Assembly (NCBI RefSeq): GCF_050113635.1
Contig: NZ_JBNJLT010000004.1
Coordinates: 1-64,000, forward strand
From: Marinimicrobium sp050113635
GTDB taxonomy: Bacteria > Pseudomonadota > Gammaproteobacteria > Pseudomonadales > Cellvibrionaceae
DNA: 64,000 bases
Reading direction: 5' to 3'
Shown: positions 18,015 to 27,416 of the stretch, one piece after another
How the letters are laid out: every line of letters starts with the position of its first letter
Numbering within the stretch: position 1 is the stretch's first letter
Notes under the pieces: model-generated
What the model was told of the DNA's origin: nothing
The model's database searches: none
The model's input: only the letters and a program-made list of their open reading frames with translations
Translations under genes and position numbers: made by a program

Positions 18015-18266
18015 ATGCGTTGGCTGGCACTGCGACTGATCTGGCTCTACCGCTACCTGTTAAGCCCCTGGATCGGCAATCAATGCCGCTTCTACCCCAG
18101 TTGCTCCCACTATGCCGAAGAAGCAATCGCCCGCCACGGTTTTTGCCGCGGCAGCTACCTAAGTGCTCGCCGCCTGCTGAAATGCCACCCATGGCACCCC
18201 GGAGGCGAGGACCCCGTACCGGGTCACCCGACATCCACTCACCCTACGACTGATGGCAGTAAATAA
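18015..18266 (+). CDS. yidD: Membrane protein insertion efficiency factor YidD
   Basis: 83 residues. Small membrane-associated protein that aids YidC-dependent insertion. Contains the family signature: YRYLLSPWIGNQCRFYPSCSHYAEEAI, later SARRLLKCHPWHPGGEDPVP, with conserved cysteines. The ATG at 18015 gives the usual MRWLALRLIWLYRYLLSP start. It follows rnpA by four bases and precedes yidC by two, so the three are one transcript. Confidence 0.95.
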   Translation: MRWLALRLIWLYRYLLSPWIGNQCRFYPSCSHYAEEAIARHGFCRGSYLSARRLLKCHPWHPGGEDPVPGHPTSTHPTTDGSK

Positions 18267-18268
18267 AG

Positions 18269-19954
18269 ATGGATTGGCAAAAAACCCTGTTAATCACGGC
18301 GATGTGCGCCGTCGTCTTTACTCTGGTAATCCGCTATAACGATTTCCAGGAAGGCCAAACGGAACAAACCGAGCAATCCCGCACCGTGCAATCCAGTGCG
18401 GCTAATGCAGAGAGCGCCGTTAGTGAGTTACCCGAAGCGGGCTCCGACAATGAGCTTCCCAGCACGCCCGGTGACGGCCAGACCGCCCAGGCGAGCCCGC
18501 AAAGCGTCGGCAGCGAGCCAATCCGGGTCATCACCGACACCTTGGTGGTCGATATCGACCCCAGAGGGGGTGATCTGGTGTATTCCGCGCTGCGCAAACA
18601 CTACGCCGAATTGAATACGCCTGAAGACCCGTTTGTTCTCCTGAACAGCTCCAACCTGCAAACCTATACCGCCCAAAGCGGGCTGGTCGGCCAGAATGCC
18701 ACCGATACCAGCGAAGGGCGCCCGACCTTTCAGAGCGCTCAACGAGAATATCGTTTGGCAGACGGACAGGATGAGCTGCAAGTGGATCTAACCTTGCAAC
18801 AGGGCGACGTCACGATCACCAAACGCTACACCTTCCACAGCAATGACTATCTGGTACAGCTCGACTACCTGATCGATAACCAGAGCAATGCCCCCTGGCA
18901 GGCCAACCTTTACGGTCAAATCAAGCGGGATAGCTCGGCGGCCGGCTCCGCGCCTGGAGGCATGTTCGCGATTCACCCGTTCCTGGGGGCTGCCCTCACC
19001 ACCGACGACGAAAAATACAAAAAGCTGGATTTTGACGATCTGCGCGAACAGCCTTTCCGCACTCAGAAAGAAGGCGGTTGGGTGGCCATGGTGCAGCATT
19101 ATTTTGTCAGCGCCTGGATCCCCGACGCTGAACAGACTCACAATTACACCTTGCGCCAACTCGGCAACCGCGATCTTTTCCTGATGGGTTTCACCAGTCC
19201 TTCCACTCAGGTGGCACCCGGTGAACAAGGCCAGATCAGTGCCCGCTTCTATACCGGCCCGAAAGACACTCAGAAACTGGAGGAAATTTCCCCCTATCTG
19301 GATCTGACCGTGGATTACGGCTGGCTCTGGTGGTTGGCCAAACCGCTCTTCTCGGTTCTGGACTGGCTGCACTCATTTTTGGGCAATTGGGGCCTGGCCA
19401 TTATTGCTTTGACAATTATTATTAAAGCAGCATTCTTCAAGCTAAGCGCCACCAGCTACCGCTCTATGGCGAAGATGCGCAAACTCAGCCCCAAAATGCA
19501 GGAGTTGAAAGAGCGCTACGGGGATGACCGCCAGAAGATGTCCCAGGAGCTAATGAAGCTCTATAAAAAGGAAAAGGTAAACCCGCTGGGCGGTTGTCTG
19601 CCTATTCTTATCCAGATGCCGGTGTTCCTGTCACTGTACTGGGTCATTATGGAGAGTGTGGAGCTGCGCCACGCCCCCTTCTTCCTGTGGATTCAGGATC
19701 TCTCCGTGAAAGATCCTTACTTCGTGCTGCCCTTGCTAATGGGTCTGACCATGTTCGTTCAGTTTAAGCTGAACCCCACCCCGCCCGACCCGACTCAGGC
19801 GAAGATCATGCAGCTGATGCCGATCATTTTCACCTTCCTGTTCCTGTTCTTCCCGGCCGGGCTGGTACTGTACTGGGTAACCAACAATACCCTGTCCATT
19901 GCCCAGCAGTACTACATCACCCGCCAGATCGAACGGCAGGACGTCAAAAGCTAG
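18269..19954 (+). CDS. yidC: Membrane protein insertase YidC
   Basis: 561 residues, inner membrane. Helps insert and fold membrane proteins alone or with SecYEG, including ATP synthase subunit c, which is encoded downstream. Layout: N-terminal transmembrane anchor (MDWQKTLLITAMCAVVFTLVI), a low-complexity Ser/Glu/Gln linker, a large periplasmic beta-sandwich (about 85-340), then the conserved insertase core with LGNWGLAIIALTIIIKAAFFKLS, the cytoplasmic hairpin KMRKLSPKMQELKERYGDD, and NPLGGCLPILIQMPVFLSLYWV. ATG start two bases after yidD. Confidence 0.97.
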   Translation: MDWQKTLLITAMCAVVFTLVIRYNDFQEGQTEQTEQSRTVQSSAANAESAVSELPEAGSDNELPSTPGDGQTAQASPQSVGSEPIRVITDTLVVDIDPRGGDLVYSALRKHYAELNTPEDPFVLLNSSNLQTYTAQSGLVGQNATDTSEGRPTFQSAQREYRLADGQDELQVDLTLQQGDVTITKRYTFHSNDYLVQLDYLIDNQSNAPWQANLYGQIKRDSSAAGSAPGGMFAIHPFLGAALTTDDEKYKKLDFDDLREQPFRTQKEGGWVAMVQHYFVSAWIPDAEQTHNYTLRQLGNRDLFLMGFTSPSTQVAPGEQGQISARFYTGPKDTQKLEEISPYLDLTVDYGWLWWLAKPLFSVLDWLHSFLGNWGLAIIALTIIIKAAFFKLSATSYRSMAKMRKLSPKMQELKERYGDDRQKMSQELMKLYKKEKVNPLGGCLPILIQMPVFLSLYWVIMESVELRHAPFFLWIQDLSVKDPYFVLPLLMGLTMFVQFKLNPTPPDPTQAKIMQLMPIIFTFLFLFFPAGLVLYWVTNNTLSIAQQYYITRQIERQDVKS

Positions 19955-19957
19955 GCC

Positions 19958-21322
19958 GTGAACCCGAACGTAACTGACACGATCGCCGCCATCGCTACCG
20001 CCACCGGGCGGGGCGGTGTCGGCATCGTGCGTTTATCGGGGCCGAACGCTCGAGCCATTGGCGAACAGATCACCCGCCAGGCTCTCAAGCCCCGCCACGC
20101 CCACTATTTACCGTTTCACGGCACCGAAGGCCAGGTTCTGGATCAGGGAATCGCGCTGTTTTTCCCCGGTCCCCACTCCTTTACCGGAGAGGACGTGGTT
20201 GAACTGCAGGGCCACGGTGGACCGGTCATTCTCGACTGGCTGCTACGAGCGGCCACTCAGCAAGGCGCTCGCCTCGCCAGACCAGGGGAGTTTTCCGAGC
20301 GCGCCTTTCTCAATGACAAGCTCGATCTTGTCCAGGCAGAGGCCATTGCCGATCTTATCGACGCCTCCAGCGACCAGGCCGCGCGAAGTGCCCTGCACTC
20401 TTTGCAAGGCGCGTTTTCACAGAGGGTCAACGAACTGGTTGAAGCGCTGATCGCACTGCGCATTTACGTTGAAGCCGCGATCGATTTTCCGGAAGAGGAA
20501 ATCGACTTCCTCAGCGATGGAAAAGTCGCCGCCGATCTTCAAGGCATCACAGAGCGTCTGGAACAGGTATTTGCCGAGGCACGCCAGGGTGCCTTGCTGA
20601 GGGATGGCATGAATGTGGTGATTGCCGGTCGCCCCAATGCGGGCAAATCCAGCCTGCTCAATGCGCTCTCTGGTCGTGACAGTGCGATCGTCACTCCTAT
20701 AGAAGGCACCACCCGCGACGTGCTGCGCGAACATATCCACATCGATGGCATGCCTTTGCATGTCATCGATACTGCCGGATTACGGGAAACTCCGGATGAG
20801 GTGGAAAAAATCGGGGTAGAGCGGGCCTGGAAGGAGATCCACACCGCCGACCGCATTTTACTGCTGGTGGACAGTCAAAGCACCGAAGCCACCAACCCTG
20901 CTGAGATATGGCCGGACTTTGTGCAACAACTGCCCGACCCGGGCAAACTGACCTTGATTCGAAACAAAATCGACCTGACCGGCGAAGTCGCTGGCGAGCG
21001 TCAAACCCTCCCCTTGTGCCTGGCGCTGAGTGCCACCACCGGAGACGGGATGGATGCTCTGAAAACACACCTGAAAAGCGTCATGGGTTACACCGACACG
21101 GGAGAGAGCCGTTTCACCGCACGACGTCGGCACCTGGACGCGCTCGAGCGCGCCAGATCGGCGCTGGCCAACGGGAGTCGGCAACTCCATGAACACGCTG
21201 CGGGCGAACTGCTGGCCGAGGACTTGCGCGATGCTCAGGAGTGCCTGAGCGAAATCACCGGGCAGTTCACCCCGGATGACCTCCTTGGGCGTATCTTTTC
21301 GTCGTTCTGTATCGGGAAATAA
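19958..21322 (+). CDS. mnmE: tRNA modification GTPase MnmE
   Basis: 454 residues. With MnmG it installs the aminomethyl group at the wobble uridine (U34) of several tRNAs. N-terminal folate-binding domain starts NVTDTIAAIATATGRGGVGIVRLSG. The inserted G domain has GRPNAGKSSLLNALSG (G1), GTTRD (G2), DTAGLRE (G3) and NKID (G4). The C-terminus is the invariant CIGK with its catalytic cysteine. Starts with GTG three bases after yidC. In many gammaproteobacteria mnmG follows close by; here about 7 kb of other DNA intervenes. Confidence 0.98.
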   Translation: MNPNVTDTIAAIATATGRGGVGIVRLSGPNARAIGEQITRQALKPRHAHYLPFHGTEGQVLDQGIALFFPGPHSFTGEDVVELQGHGGPVILDWLLRAATQQGARLARPGEFSERAFLNDKLDLVQAEAIADLIDASSDQAARSALHSLQGAFSQRVNELVEALIALRIYVEAAIDFPEEEIDFLSDGKVAADLQGITERLEQVFAEARQGALLRDGMNVVIAGRPNAGKSSLLNALSGRDSAIVTPIEGTTRDVLREHIHIDGMPLHVIDTAGLRETPDEVEKIGVERAWKEIHTADRILLLVDSQSTEATNPAEIWPDFVQQLPDPGKLTLIRNKIDLTGEVAGERQTLPLCLALSATTGDGMDALKTHLKSVMGYTDTGESRFTARRRHLDALERARSALANGSRQLHEHAAGELLAEDLRDAQECLSEITGQFTPDDLLGRIFSSFCIGK

Positions 21323-21505
21323 CACCTCGCAGCGCTCCCATGTGACGCAAACATCACTTCTCAATCCCGAATAGGATACCCCTGCGCTTTCCTGCTAGAA
21401 TTGCTCCCCATTCGCCAATCAATCCGAGGACGAAAACCCTCGGCACCGCTGTCAACTGACAGTGATACGGTGGGTATTGGGTTTACAACAAAATAGGACG
21501 AAACA

Positions 21506-21913
21506 ATGGCAGACGTAATCAAAGTACCTGTGTCCTTTGGTGAGGTACTCGATAAGATCACCATCCTCGAAATCAAATCCGAGCGTATCAGTGATGAAGC
21601 GAAACTGAAGAACGTACGCTCCGAACTCACTGAGCTGAGCGCCACTTGGGACAATGCCATTAAAGGAAAAGCCAACGATATCGCCAGACTTCGCAGCGAA
21701 CTTAAGGAAATTAACGAAAAACTGTGGGTAATCGAAGACGATATCAGAGACTGTGAACGCGACCGGAATTTCGGCGAGCGGTTTATCGAACTCGCCCGCT
21801 CTGTCTACATTACCAATGACAAACGTGCCGCTGTAAAAAAGGACATTAACCTGGCGCTGGGGTCAAAATTCGTCGAAGAAAAGTCCTATCAGGACTACCA
21901 CGCAGCCAATTAA
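21506..21913 (+). CDS. DUF6165 family protein
   Basis: 135 residues, cytoplasmic, mostly helical and charged. Starts MADVIKVPVSFGEVLDKITILEIKSERI and has a coiled-coil-like central part (about residues 35-85, NVRSELTELSAT to EIEDDI-like acidic stretch). It matches my recollection of DUF6165, a family often seen beside LPS or surface-glycan genes. No catalytic motif is evident and no function is claimed. First gene of the surface-glycan island, convergent with the GT9 gene. Confidence 0.65.
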   Translation: MADVIKVPVSFGEVLDKITILEIKSERISDEAKLKNVRSELTELSATWDNAIKGKANDIARLRSELKEINEKLWVIEDDIRDCERDRNFGERFIELARSVYITNDKRAAVKKDINLALGSKFVEEKSYQDYHAAN

Positions 21914-21949
21914 TTCAATGCCCCCGCTTTAGCGCTTTGGGTAGCCCCG

Positions 21950-23020
21950 TCAACGATGAGCGGCTACCCATTCATCCATCCTGGACGTCACATCCTCCAG
22001 TGTTACCAGCTCCATGGCGCCTTCAAACTCGGCTTTCATCCCCCAGCGTGCCTCCTCTACAGTTTTTCCCACAAAGGTCTCAAGCGCCTGCGGATAGCGG
22101 TTCACACACCAGTTCAACGAGTTATAGGGACCGGACCGATAGGGATTACTGGCGGCGAACAGCCCGATTACGTCGGTTCCCACTGCACTGGCCATGTGCG
22201 CCGGACCCGTATCGGGCGCCACCACTAAATCAGCGTGGGTCATCAGTGCCGTTAATTGCTTCAATGTATCCTTGCCGCAAATATTTTGGGCCTGCTGGGT
22301 CATATTACGCTCAATACCCGCACAGAAATCAACCTCAAACACCGCGGGACTTCCGACCAACACCACATGCATTCCATATGTCTTGATGGCGTAGTCAGCC
22401 AGCTGCGCATACCTGTCAACCGGCCAGTTCCGGAGCTTATGGCTGGCACAGGGGCTGATAATCAGATTCACTCGATCACTGGACAGATAGCGACGGGCAA
22501 ATGCGTGATCGGAATCCTCCAGTGGAATGTCCCAGCGCGGTGGCGCTGATTTCATCCCCAAAGGCTCCAGAAAGCTCGCCAGGCAATCGCGCACATGTTG
22601 CTCAGTTGCCGGTGCAATCCGCCGGTTGATCACTAGGCTGTGAAGGTCTTTGCTGCGCGCCTTGTCATACCCTACCCTCACCCTGGCGGGAATACAGGCC
22701 GCCACCAAGTTGGCCCGAAACGCGACCTGCATGTGCAACAGGGCATCAAACCGCCGGCCTTTCATTTGCCGGCGCAAGTCAGAGTAGGCGCCAAGCCCCC
22801 CCTTCTTGTCAAACACGATAAACTCAACACCGGGCAAATCACCGATCAATTTCGCTTCCAGCTTGCCGATCACCCAAGTGATTTTAACACCCGGCCGTTG
22901 TTCCTGGAGGCTGAGCACCACAGGAATCACGTGGGTGACATCACCGATGGCCGAGAGGCGCACAATACAGATAGACTTCAAACGATCATTTCCTACCGAT
23001 GCGAGCCTGGGGAACATCAC
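21950..23020 (-). CDS. Glycosyltransferase family 9 (heptosyltransferase-like)
   Basis: 356 residues from ATG 23020. A TTG at 22983, preceded by AGGAA, would give LKSICIVRLSAIGDVTHVIPV, the usual family N-terminus, and may be the real start. GT-B fold enzyme of the ADP-heptose:LPS heptosyltransferase family, cytoplasmic face of the inner membrane. Motifs: RLSAIGDVTHVIP, PCASHKLRNWP (donor side), and DLVVAPDTGPAHMASAVGTDVIGLFAASNPYRSGPY. Probably adds heptose or a similar sugar to the LPS core. Divergent from the GT4 gene. Confidence 0.88.
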   Translation of the reverse strand: MMFPRLASVGNDRLKSICIVRLSAIGDVTHVIPVVLSLQEQRPGVKITWVIGKLEAKLIGDLPGVEFIVFDKKGGLGAYSDLRRQMKGRRFDALLHMQVAFRANLVAACIPARVRVGYDKARSKDLHSLVINRRIAPATEQHVRDCLASFLEPLGMKSAPPRWDIPLEDSDHAFARRYLSSDRVNLIISPCASHKLRNWPVDRYAQLADYAIKTYGMHVVLVGSPAVFEVDFCAGIERNMTQQAQNICGKDTLKQLTALMTHADLVVAPDTGPAHMASAVGTDVIGLFAASNPYRSGPYNSLNWCVNRYPQALETFVGKTVEEARWGMKAEFEGAMELVTLEDVTSRMDEWVAAHR

Positions 23021-23170
23021 CCCGAGCCGCTAATCACTGGAGAGCATCCGGGGATCATTGATAGAATCCCCGCCTGGTTCATAGACACGTATTCTACGTC
23101 AAAACCCGGCCCGCCAACAAAATGCGGTCAGCCCCACAGTTTGGGCGTTCATTATCACGGATACCACAAC

Positions 23171-24280
23171 ATGACATCAGACAATCCCGACCGTCCACTG
23201 CGTGTGCTGTGCCTCACAGACTCCTGCGACCTCCCGGAATCGGAACTGTTTATCGGGCTGAAGCGTGCCGGCGTGGAACTGGATGTAATGTGCAACCCCA
23301 ACGGCAAACACTACCCCCGCCTGGCGGAGGCCTCGGTTGTGGTGGGGGATATCGCGCTTAAAAACCGTTTCGACAAAGCCGGTACGGCGGCCATTCGCGC
23401 TCAACTTCAACAAAAGAATTATGACATTATCCATGCCTTCAACCCTCGGGCACTGGCGTGTGGATTGCGCGCCTCCCGCTCTATGTCGTTAAAAGTCGTC
23501 GCCTACCGGGGCATCATCGGCAATATCAGCTATCTCAACCCAGAGTCCTGGATGACGTTTCTTCACCCACGGGTCAGCAAGATCGTCTCCGTCGCCCATG
23601 CCATTGAAGACTATCTCGCCGGTCTGGCCTTCCTCGGCCTACGCATTGCTCCTGAAAAATTGACGACCATTTACAAGGGCCACGACCTCAACTGGTACCA
23701 AGATACACCCATCGAGCGCTCGACCCTTGAGGTCCCAAACGATGCGTTTATGGTGTGCTGTACTGGTCGCGATGTGCCGCGAAAAGGTTTTGATGTTTTG
23801 ATCGAAGCCGTGGGACAATTACCGAAAGCACTCAACGTCCATTTGGTCCTTGTCGGCAAAGTCGATCAGAATGAAAAATTGAGGGCGCAAGTCGCCGCGC
23901 TGCCCCACCCGGAGCGCGTACACTTCACCGGTTTCAGAACCGATGCACCCTCCATTGCTGCCGCCAGCGATGTCTTTGTATTACCCTCCACAGAACGCGA
24001 GGGGCTGCCTCGGGCCGTCATTGAAGCCATGGCCTACGGTGTTCCCGCTATCGTCACCAATGTGGGTGGAATGCCAGAGCTGGTGCAAAACGGCATCAAC
24101 GGCTATGTGGTCCCGCCGAAAGACAGCTCGGCCATCGCCAGTGCCATTGAAGCATTGGCAACTGATCGCAATCGACAACAAGCCATGGGACGCGCCGCAC
24201 GCGCACGCATTGGCGAGGACTTCTCTTCGGAAAAAACCGTTTCCGAAACCCTCGCCCTTTACAAAACGTTGCAGTCTTAA
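23171..24280 (+). CDS. Glycosyltransferase family 4
   Basis: 369 residues from ATG 23171; the longer in-frame reading back to 22640 overlaps the GT9 gene and its start region and is not credible. GT-B fold. The N-terminal domain starts RPLRVLCLTDSCDLPESELFIGL. The C-terminal donor-binding domain has CTGRDVPRKGFDVLIEAVGQL, HFTGFRTDAPSIAAASDVFVLPSTEREGLPRAVIEAMAYG (the E-x7-E motif) and VGGMPELVQNGINGYVVPP. Likely adds a sugar to LPS core or O-antigen; donor unknown. Followed by the CDP-glycerol-transferase-like gene after 23 bases. Confidence 0.9.
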   Translation: MTSDNPDRPLRVLCLTDSCDLPESELFIGLKRAGVELDVMCNPNGKHYPRLAEASVVVGDIALKNRFDKAGTAAIRAQLQQKNYDIIHAFNPRALACGLRASRSMSLKVVAYRGIIGNISYLNPESWMTFLHPRVSKIVSVAHAIEDYLAGLAFLGLRIAPEKLTTIYKGHDLNWYQDTPIERSTLEVPNDAFMVCCTGRDVPRKGFDVLIEAVGQLPKALNVHLVLVGKVDQNEKLRAQVAALPHPERVHFTGFRTDAPSIAAASDVFVLPSTEREGLPRAVIEAMAYGVPAIVTNVGGMPELVQNGINGYVVPPKDSSAIASAIEALATDRNRQQAMGRAARARIGEDFSSEKTVSETLALYKTLQS

Positions 24281-24303
24281 AATATTGAAGGGCTCAAGAG
24301 ACT

Positions 24304-25404
24304 ATGAAGCGCTATCTATTCTTCGTTAACCAGGCCTATTCCTATTCCATACTGCGTCCACTGCAAGACGAAATATGGAAGCGCGGAGATGAGGTGGCCT
24401 GGTTTATTGCCGGATGCAGTGCCGAGCCCCTGACACCAAAAGAAACGCGGCTAATGGATTCCGAGGCGGTTTCTCGTTACCAACCCGACGCTGTTATGTC
24501 TCCCGGAGACTGGGTACCCCCCTGGTTTCCCGGACTCAAAGTCATGGTATTTCACGGTTTTGGCATTAACAAACGAGGCGAAAACACCGAAAAAATGTGT
24601 CACTACCGAATTCGCGGACTGTACGATCTGTATTGCACCATGGCTGATGAGGAAACCAAAATTTTCGAGTCACGCGCCCAGCAACATCCCCACTGTGTAG
24701 TGCGTAAAACCGGTTGGCCAAAGCTGGACCGAATCATTCATCCGCCAACCCAAAAAACCAGGGATTCCCTTTTTCCCAACCCGCAACTGCCGACGCTGTT
24801 TTACGCTTCCACCTTCAGTAAAAAGGTCACCTCAGCACCAATACTGGTGGACACGATAAAAGCGTTGAAAGCCTCCGGGCAATGGAACCTGATCGTCACA
24901 CTGCACCCCAAAATGCCTTCCGAGACGGTTTCTCTTTATCGGGCACTTGCGGGTGACAACCTGGTGTTTCTGGAAAGCACGGAAGATTTTGTGCCCTATA
25001 TGCACTTGGCTGACGTCATGCTGTGCGATACGTCTTCCATCATGTATGAATTTATGGCCCTGGATATTCCCGTCGTCACACTGCGCACCAACACGCCCGG
25101 GCCACAAGTTATCGATGTGCAATCGCCCGAAGACATCGAGTCGGCTCTGCAGCAAGCGTTAAAGCGCGAAGCAACACTGATGGACAGTATGCGCGCCTAC
25201 TTCCGTTCGATTCATACCTTCAGCGATGGCGCCTCTTCACCCAGAGTCATTGATGCCATTGAGGAAGTTCTGGATAACCCGCCAGCACTCAAGCCTAAAC
25301 CCAGAAACCTGTGGCGGAGTATTCGGTTACGCTCAAAGTTTCGGCGCGCAATGGAGAAACAGCATAAACTGGATCGAAACAATCAGGGTTACAACAACAC
25401 CTAA
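24304..25404 (+). CDS. CDP-glycerol glycerophosphotransferase-like protein
   Basis: 366 residues. GT-B-like protein resembling the TagB/TagF/SpsB family that moves glycerol-phosphate or related groups onto surface polymers. Supporting motifs: KVMVFHGFGINKRGE (basic nucleotide-phosphate-binding H-x3-G), KTGWPKLDRI, LPTLFYASTFSK, LIVTLHPKM, and MLCDTSSIMYEFMALDIPVVTLRT (the DTSS-x4-E signature). The family is best known from Gram-positive teichoic acids; in Gram-negatives it decorates LPS or capsule. Its stop overlaps the stop of the convergent ligase-fusion gene by a few bases. The donor is not determinable from sequence. Confidence 0.82.
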   Translation: MKRYLFFVNQAYSYSILRPLQDEIWKRGDEVAWFIAGCSAEPLTPKETRLMDSEAVSRYQPDAVMSPGDWVPPWFPGLKVMVFHGFGINKRGENTEKMCHYRIRGLYDLYCTMADEETKIFESRAQQHPHCVVRKTGWPKLDRIIHPPTQKTRDSLFPNPQLPTLFYASTFSKKVTSAPILVDTIKALKASGQWNLIVTLHPKMPSETVSLYRALAGDNLVFLESTEDFVPYMHLADVMLCDTSSIMYEFMALDIPVVTLRTNTPGPQVIDVQSPEDIESALQQALKREATLMDSMRAYFRSIHTFSDGASSPRVIDAIEEVLDNPPALKPKPRNLWRSIRLRSKFRRAMEKQHKLDRNNQGYNNT

Positions 25405-27416
25405 TGATCGTTGGGTGGGGAGCATCGCTGTTGTTTTTCCTGGCGGGTCAGTGTCCACAAGCCGGCGTACTTGTTAAATGACCCCTGTGCGTAGATAACC
25501 GCCATCAGAAAGCCTACCGCTCCGTCGAGAAACCCAAGTCGAATGACATAAACCTGGAGAAACGTCAGCAGCCCACGGAAGGTCGGGTAAAACAGCGTTC
25601 GGGTGCGTTTTCCCTTGCGAAACTTCTCCCGGGATCCCAACCAGGCGTAGGAAGCGCTTTTATCCAGAGAGTGTCCAAAATCACGATGCGTATAATGGGT
25701 CAGACGACCGCGCAGTGTTCTCACTGTTCGACCACTGGGAATCAGGATTTTCTCATGCACCATGGCGTCGGAAAAACGCACCCCTTCCCGACGAAACAAC
25801 CGCAACGGCGCCCGACCACTGCGACCAAAATCCAAACGCTTGCCGTATAGCGTCACCGCCCACGGCAGTTTATAGGCGTCCGCATCCGGCGCGGACAGCG
25901 TATGATTGATTTCCCGGGCCAGCTCTTCGGTAATACGCTCGTCCGCATCAATCGACAACACCCAGTCTCCGGTGGCTTTTTCCAGGGCACGCTGCTTTTG
26001 CACACCAAAGCCGGGCCAATCCGTCACCTCCACCAGGTCCGCATACTGCCGTGCAATCTCGACGGTTCTGTCAGAGCTGCCACTGTCGAGCACGATAATT
26101 TCATCCGCGACTTGCCGGGCCGACCGCAGACAATCGGCAATATGATCCTCTTCATTTTTGGTAATAATCGTCGCTGAAACCTTCACCGACCGCTGCCGCT
26201 GATAGGAGGCACTCAACTCGTTAAACAGCGCCGCCGCTATGGCCGCGATACTGAACAAATAAAAGGTGATATACAAGCTCCGGTCAAAGGTCGACTCGGT
26301 CAGCCCAAACAGAAAATACGCCACGGGGATCAAAGAACCCGCCATGGCAAGCGCTGCTATGGCGGCGTCCGGGTTACGAACATAACGAATGAAGACCGCA
26401 AAGGGAACCACCAACAAGAACAACCAGCTCAATACCCCCACCCAGCCTTTGGTGGCCAAGGTATTAAAGACATCGCTGTGTGCATGATCAGAACAACACA
26501 CCAGAAATACCGGGGATTCCTCCTGCGCCATAACCGCAGAATGATAACCACTCAATCCCGGACCCCAGGTGGGGCTGTCTTTGAAAACTTGCCAGGCTAT
26601 ATCCCAAGCCTGCAGCCGAAGCTGGATACTGCTATCCAGGGCGATAATGTCAAAGCCCTCTTCGAATAGCTCGAGAAACCGGTCGCTGCAAGCGACCGTG
26701 ACGACCAGAAAAGCCACGGCGGTACCCACCGCCGGAAGCCGCCAGCGCCGGGGCACTAAAAACAAAAAGAACACCAACAAAATAGGCAGTGCCACCAGGT
26801 TACTGCGTGTCTGACTCATCATCGCCACCAGCACACCGGCGACGGCCAATACCAGAGCCACTACGGCTAATCCCGTTTGCCGGTGAGCCTGAAAATGAAA
26901 GACCGATACGCCACACAGAATTGCCGTCAGCAGCGCCAGATTGCCAAACATGATGGGGTTGATACCACCGCCAAAGCGCTGGGCCACCACATGAGCCCCC
27001 CCTTCCGGCATCGTCAGCATTGACACCAAAAACAGTAAGACCGTCACACCACTGGCAAACACCGCCGCAGCAAACACCGTCCGCCCCTTGATACCCGCTA
27101 CCGTAAACGCCACCAGCAACGGCCAGAGCAAAATAAACCGAATATGGCCGCCCAGCGTTTTAAGACCGAAATAGGAAAATCCCTCGAGCGCCCAGCTAAT
27201 CAGACTGGTCAGCAAAAAAAACCAGAAGGCAAAGTGAATCAGCCTGAATTCCCTGGGCGCCATCCAGCCCTGGGTTAGCAGTGTCTTCCTGGCGATGAAC
27301 ACGCCCCCAAAGATCACTGTCAGCAAAGCAGCACCGCCAAGAAAATTGGACGAGAACAGAGCACCGCCCATTCCTATGAGCAGAAGAGTGTGAATCAGGA
27401 TGTCACGATTGGGCAT
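25401..27416 (-). CDS. O-antigen ligase / GT2 glycosyltransferase fusion
   Basis: 671 residues in two modules. Residues 1 to about 400 are polytopic membrane, with roughly ten hydrophobic segments and a Wzy/WaaL O-antigen-ligase region. The large-loop motif HAHSDVFNTLATKGWVG begins at His311; His313 is the likely ligase histidine position. From residue 414 a soluble GT2 domain starts: SATIITKNEEDHIADCLRSA, VLDSGSSDRT, then the DxD-like SIDADERI. It resembles LPS-core beta-glucosyltransferases of the WaaE/KdtX group. The frame is continuous and the junction has no stop or start signals. The two active sites should face opposite sides of the membrane. Confidence 0.88.
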   Translation of the reverse strand: MPNRDILIHTLLLIGMGGALFSSNFLGGAALLTVIFGGVFIARKTLLTQGWMAPREFRLIHFAFWFFLLTSLISWALEGFSYFGLKTLGGHIRFILLWPLLVAFTVAGIKGRTVFAAAVFASGVTVLLFLVSMLTMPEGGAHVVAQRFGGGINPIMFGNLALLTAILCGVSVFHFQAHRQTGLAVVALVLAVAGVLVAMMSQTRSNLVALPILLVFFLFLVPRRWRLPAVGTAVAFLVVTVACSDRFLELFEEGFDIIALDSSIQLRLQAWDIAWQVFKDSPTWGPGLSGYHSAVMAQEESPVFLVCCSDHAHSDVFNTLATKGWVGVLSWLFLLVVPFAVFIRYVRNPDAAIAALAMAGSLIPVAYFLFGLTESTFDRSLYITFYLFSIAAIAAALFNELSASYQRQRSVKVSATIITKNEEDHIADCLRSARQVADEIIVLDSGSSDRTVEIARQYADLVEVTDWPGFGVQKQRALEKATGDWVLSIDADERITEELAREINHTLSAPDADAYKLPWAVTLYGKRLDFGRSGRAPLRLFRREGVRFSDAMVHEKILIPSGRTVRTLRGRLTHYTHRDFGHSLDKSASYAWLGSREKFRKGKRTRTLFYPTFRGLLTFLQVYVIRLGFLDGAVGFLMAVIYAQGSFNKYAGLWTLTRQEKQQRCSPPNDH

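Noticed and set aside
21939..21969. GGGTAGCC/GGCTACCC hairpin at the end of the GT9 gene
   Set aside because: No T-run on either side, and it overlaps the GT9 stop; not enough to call a terminator.
22640..23170. N-terminal extension of the GT4 gene
   Set aside because: It runs antisense through the GT9 gene and its divergent promoter; the conserved GT4 start is at 23171.
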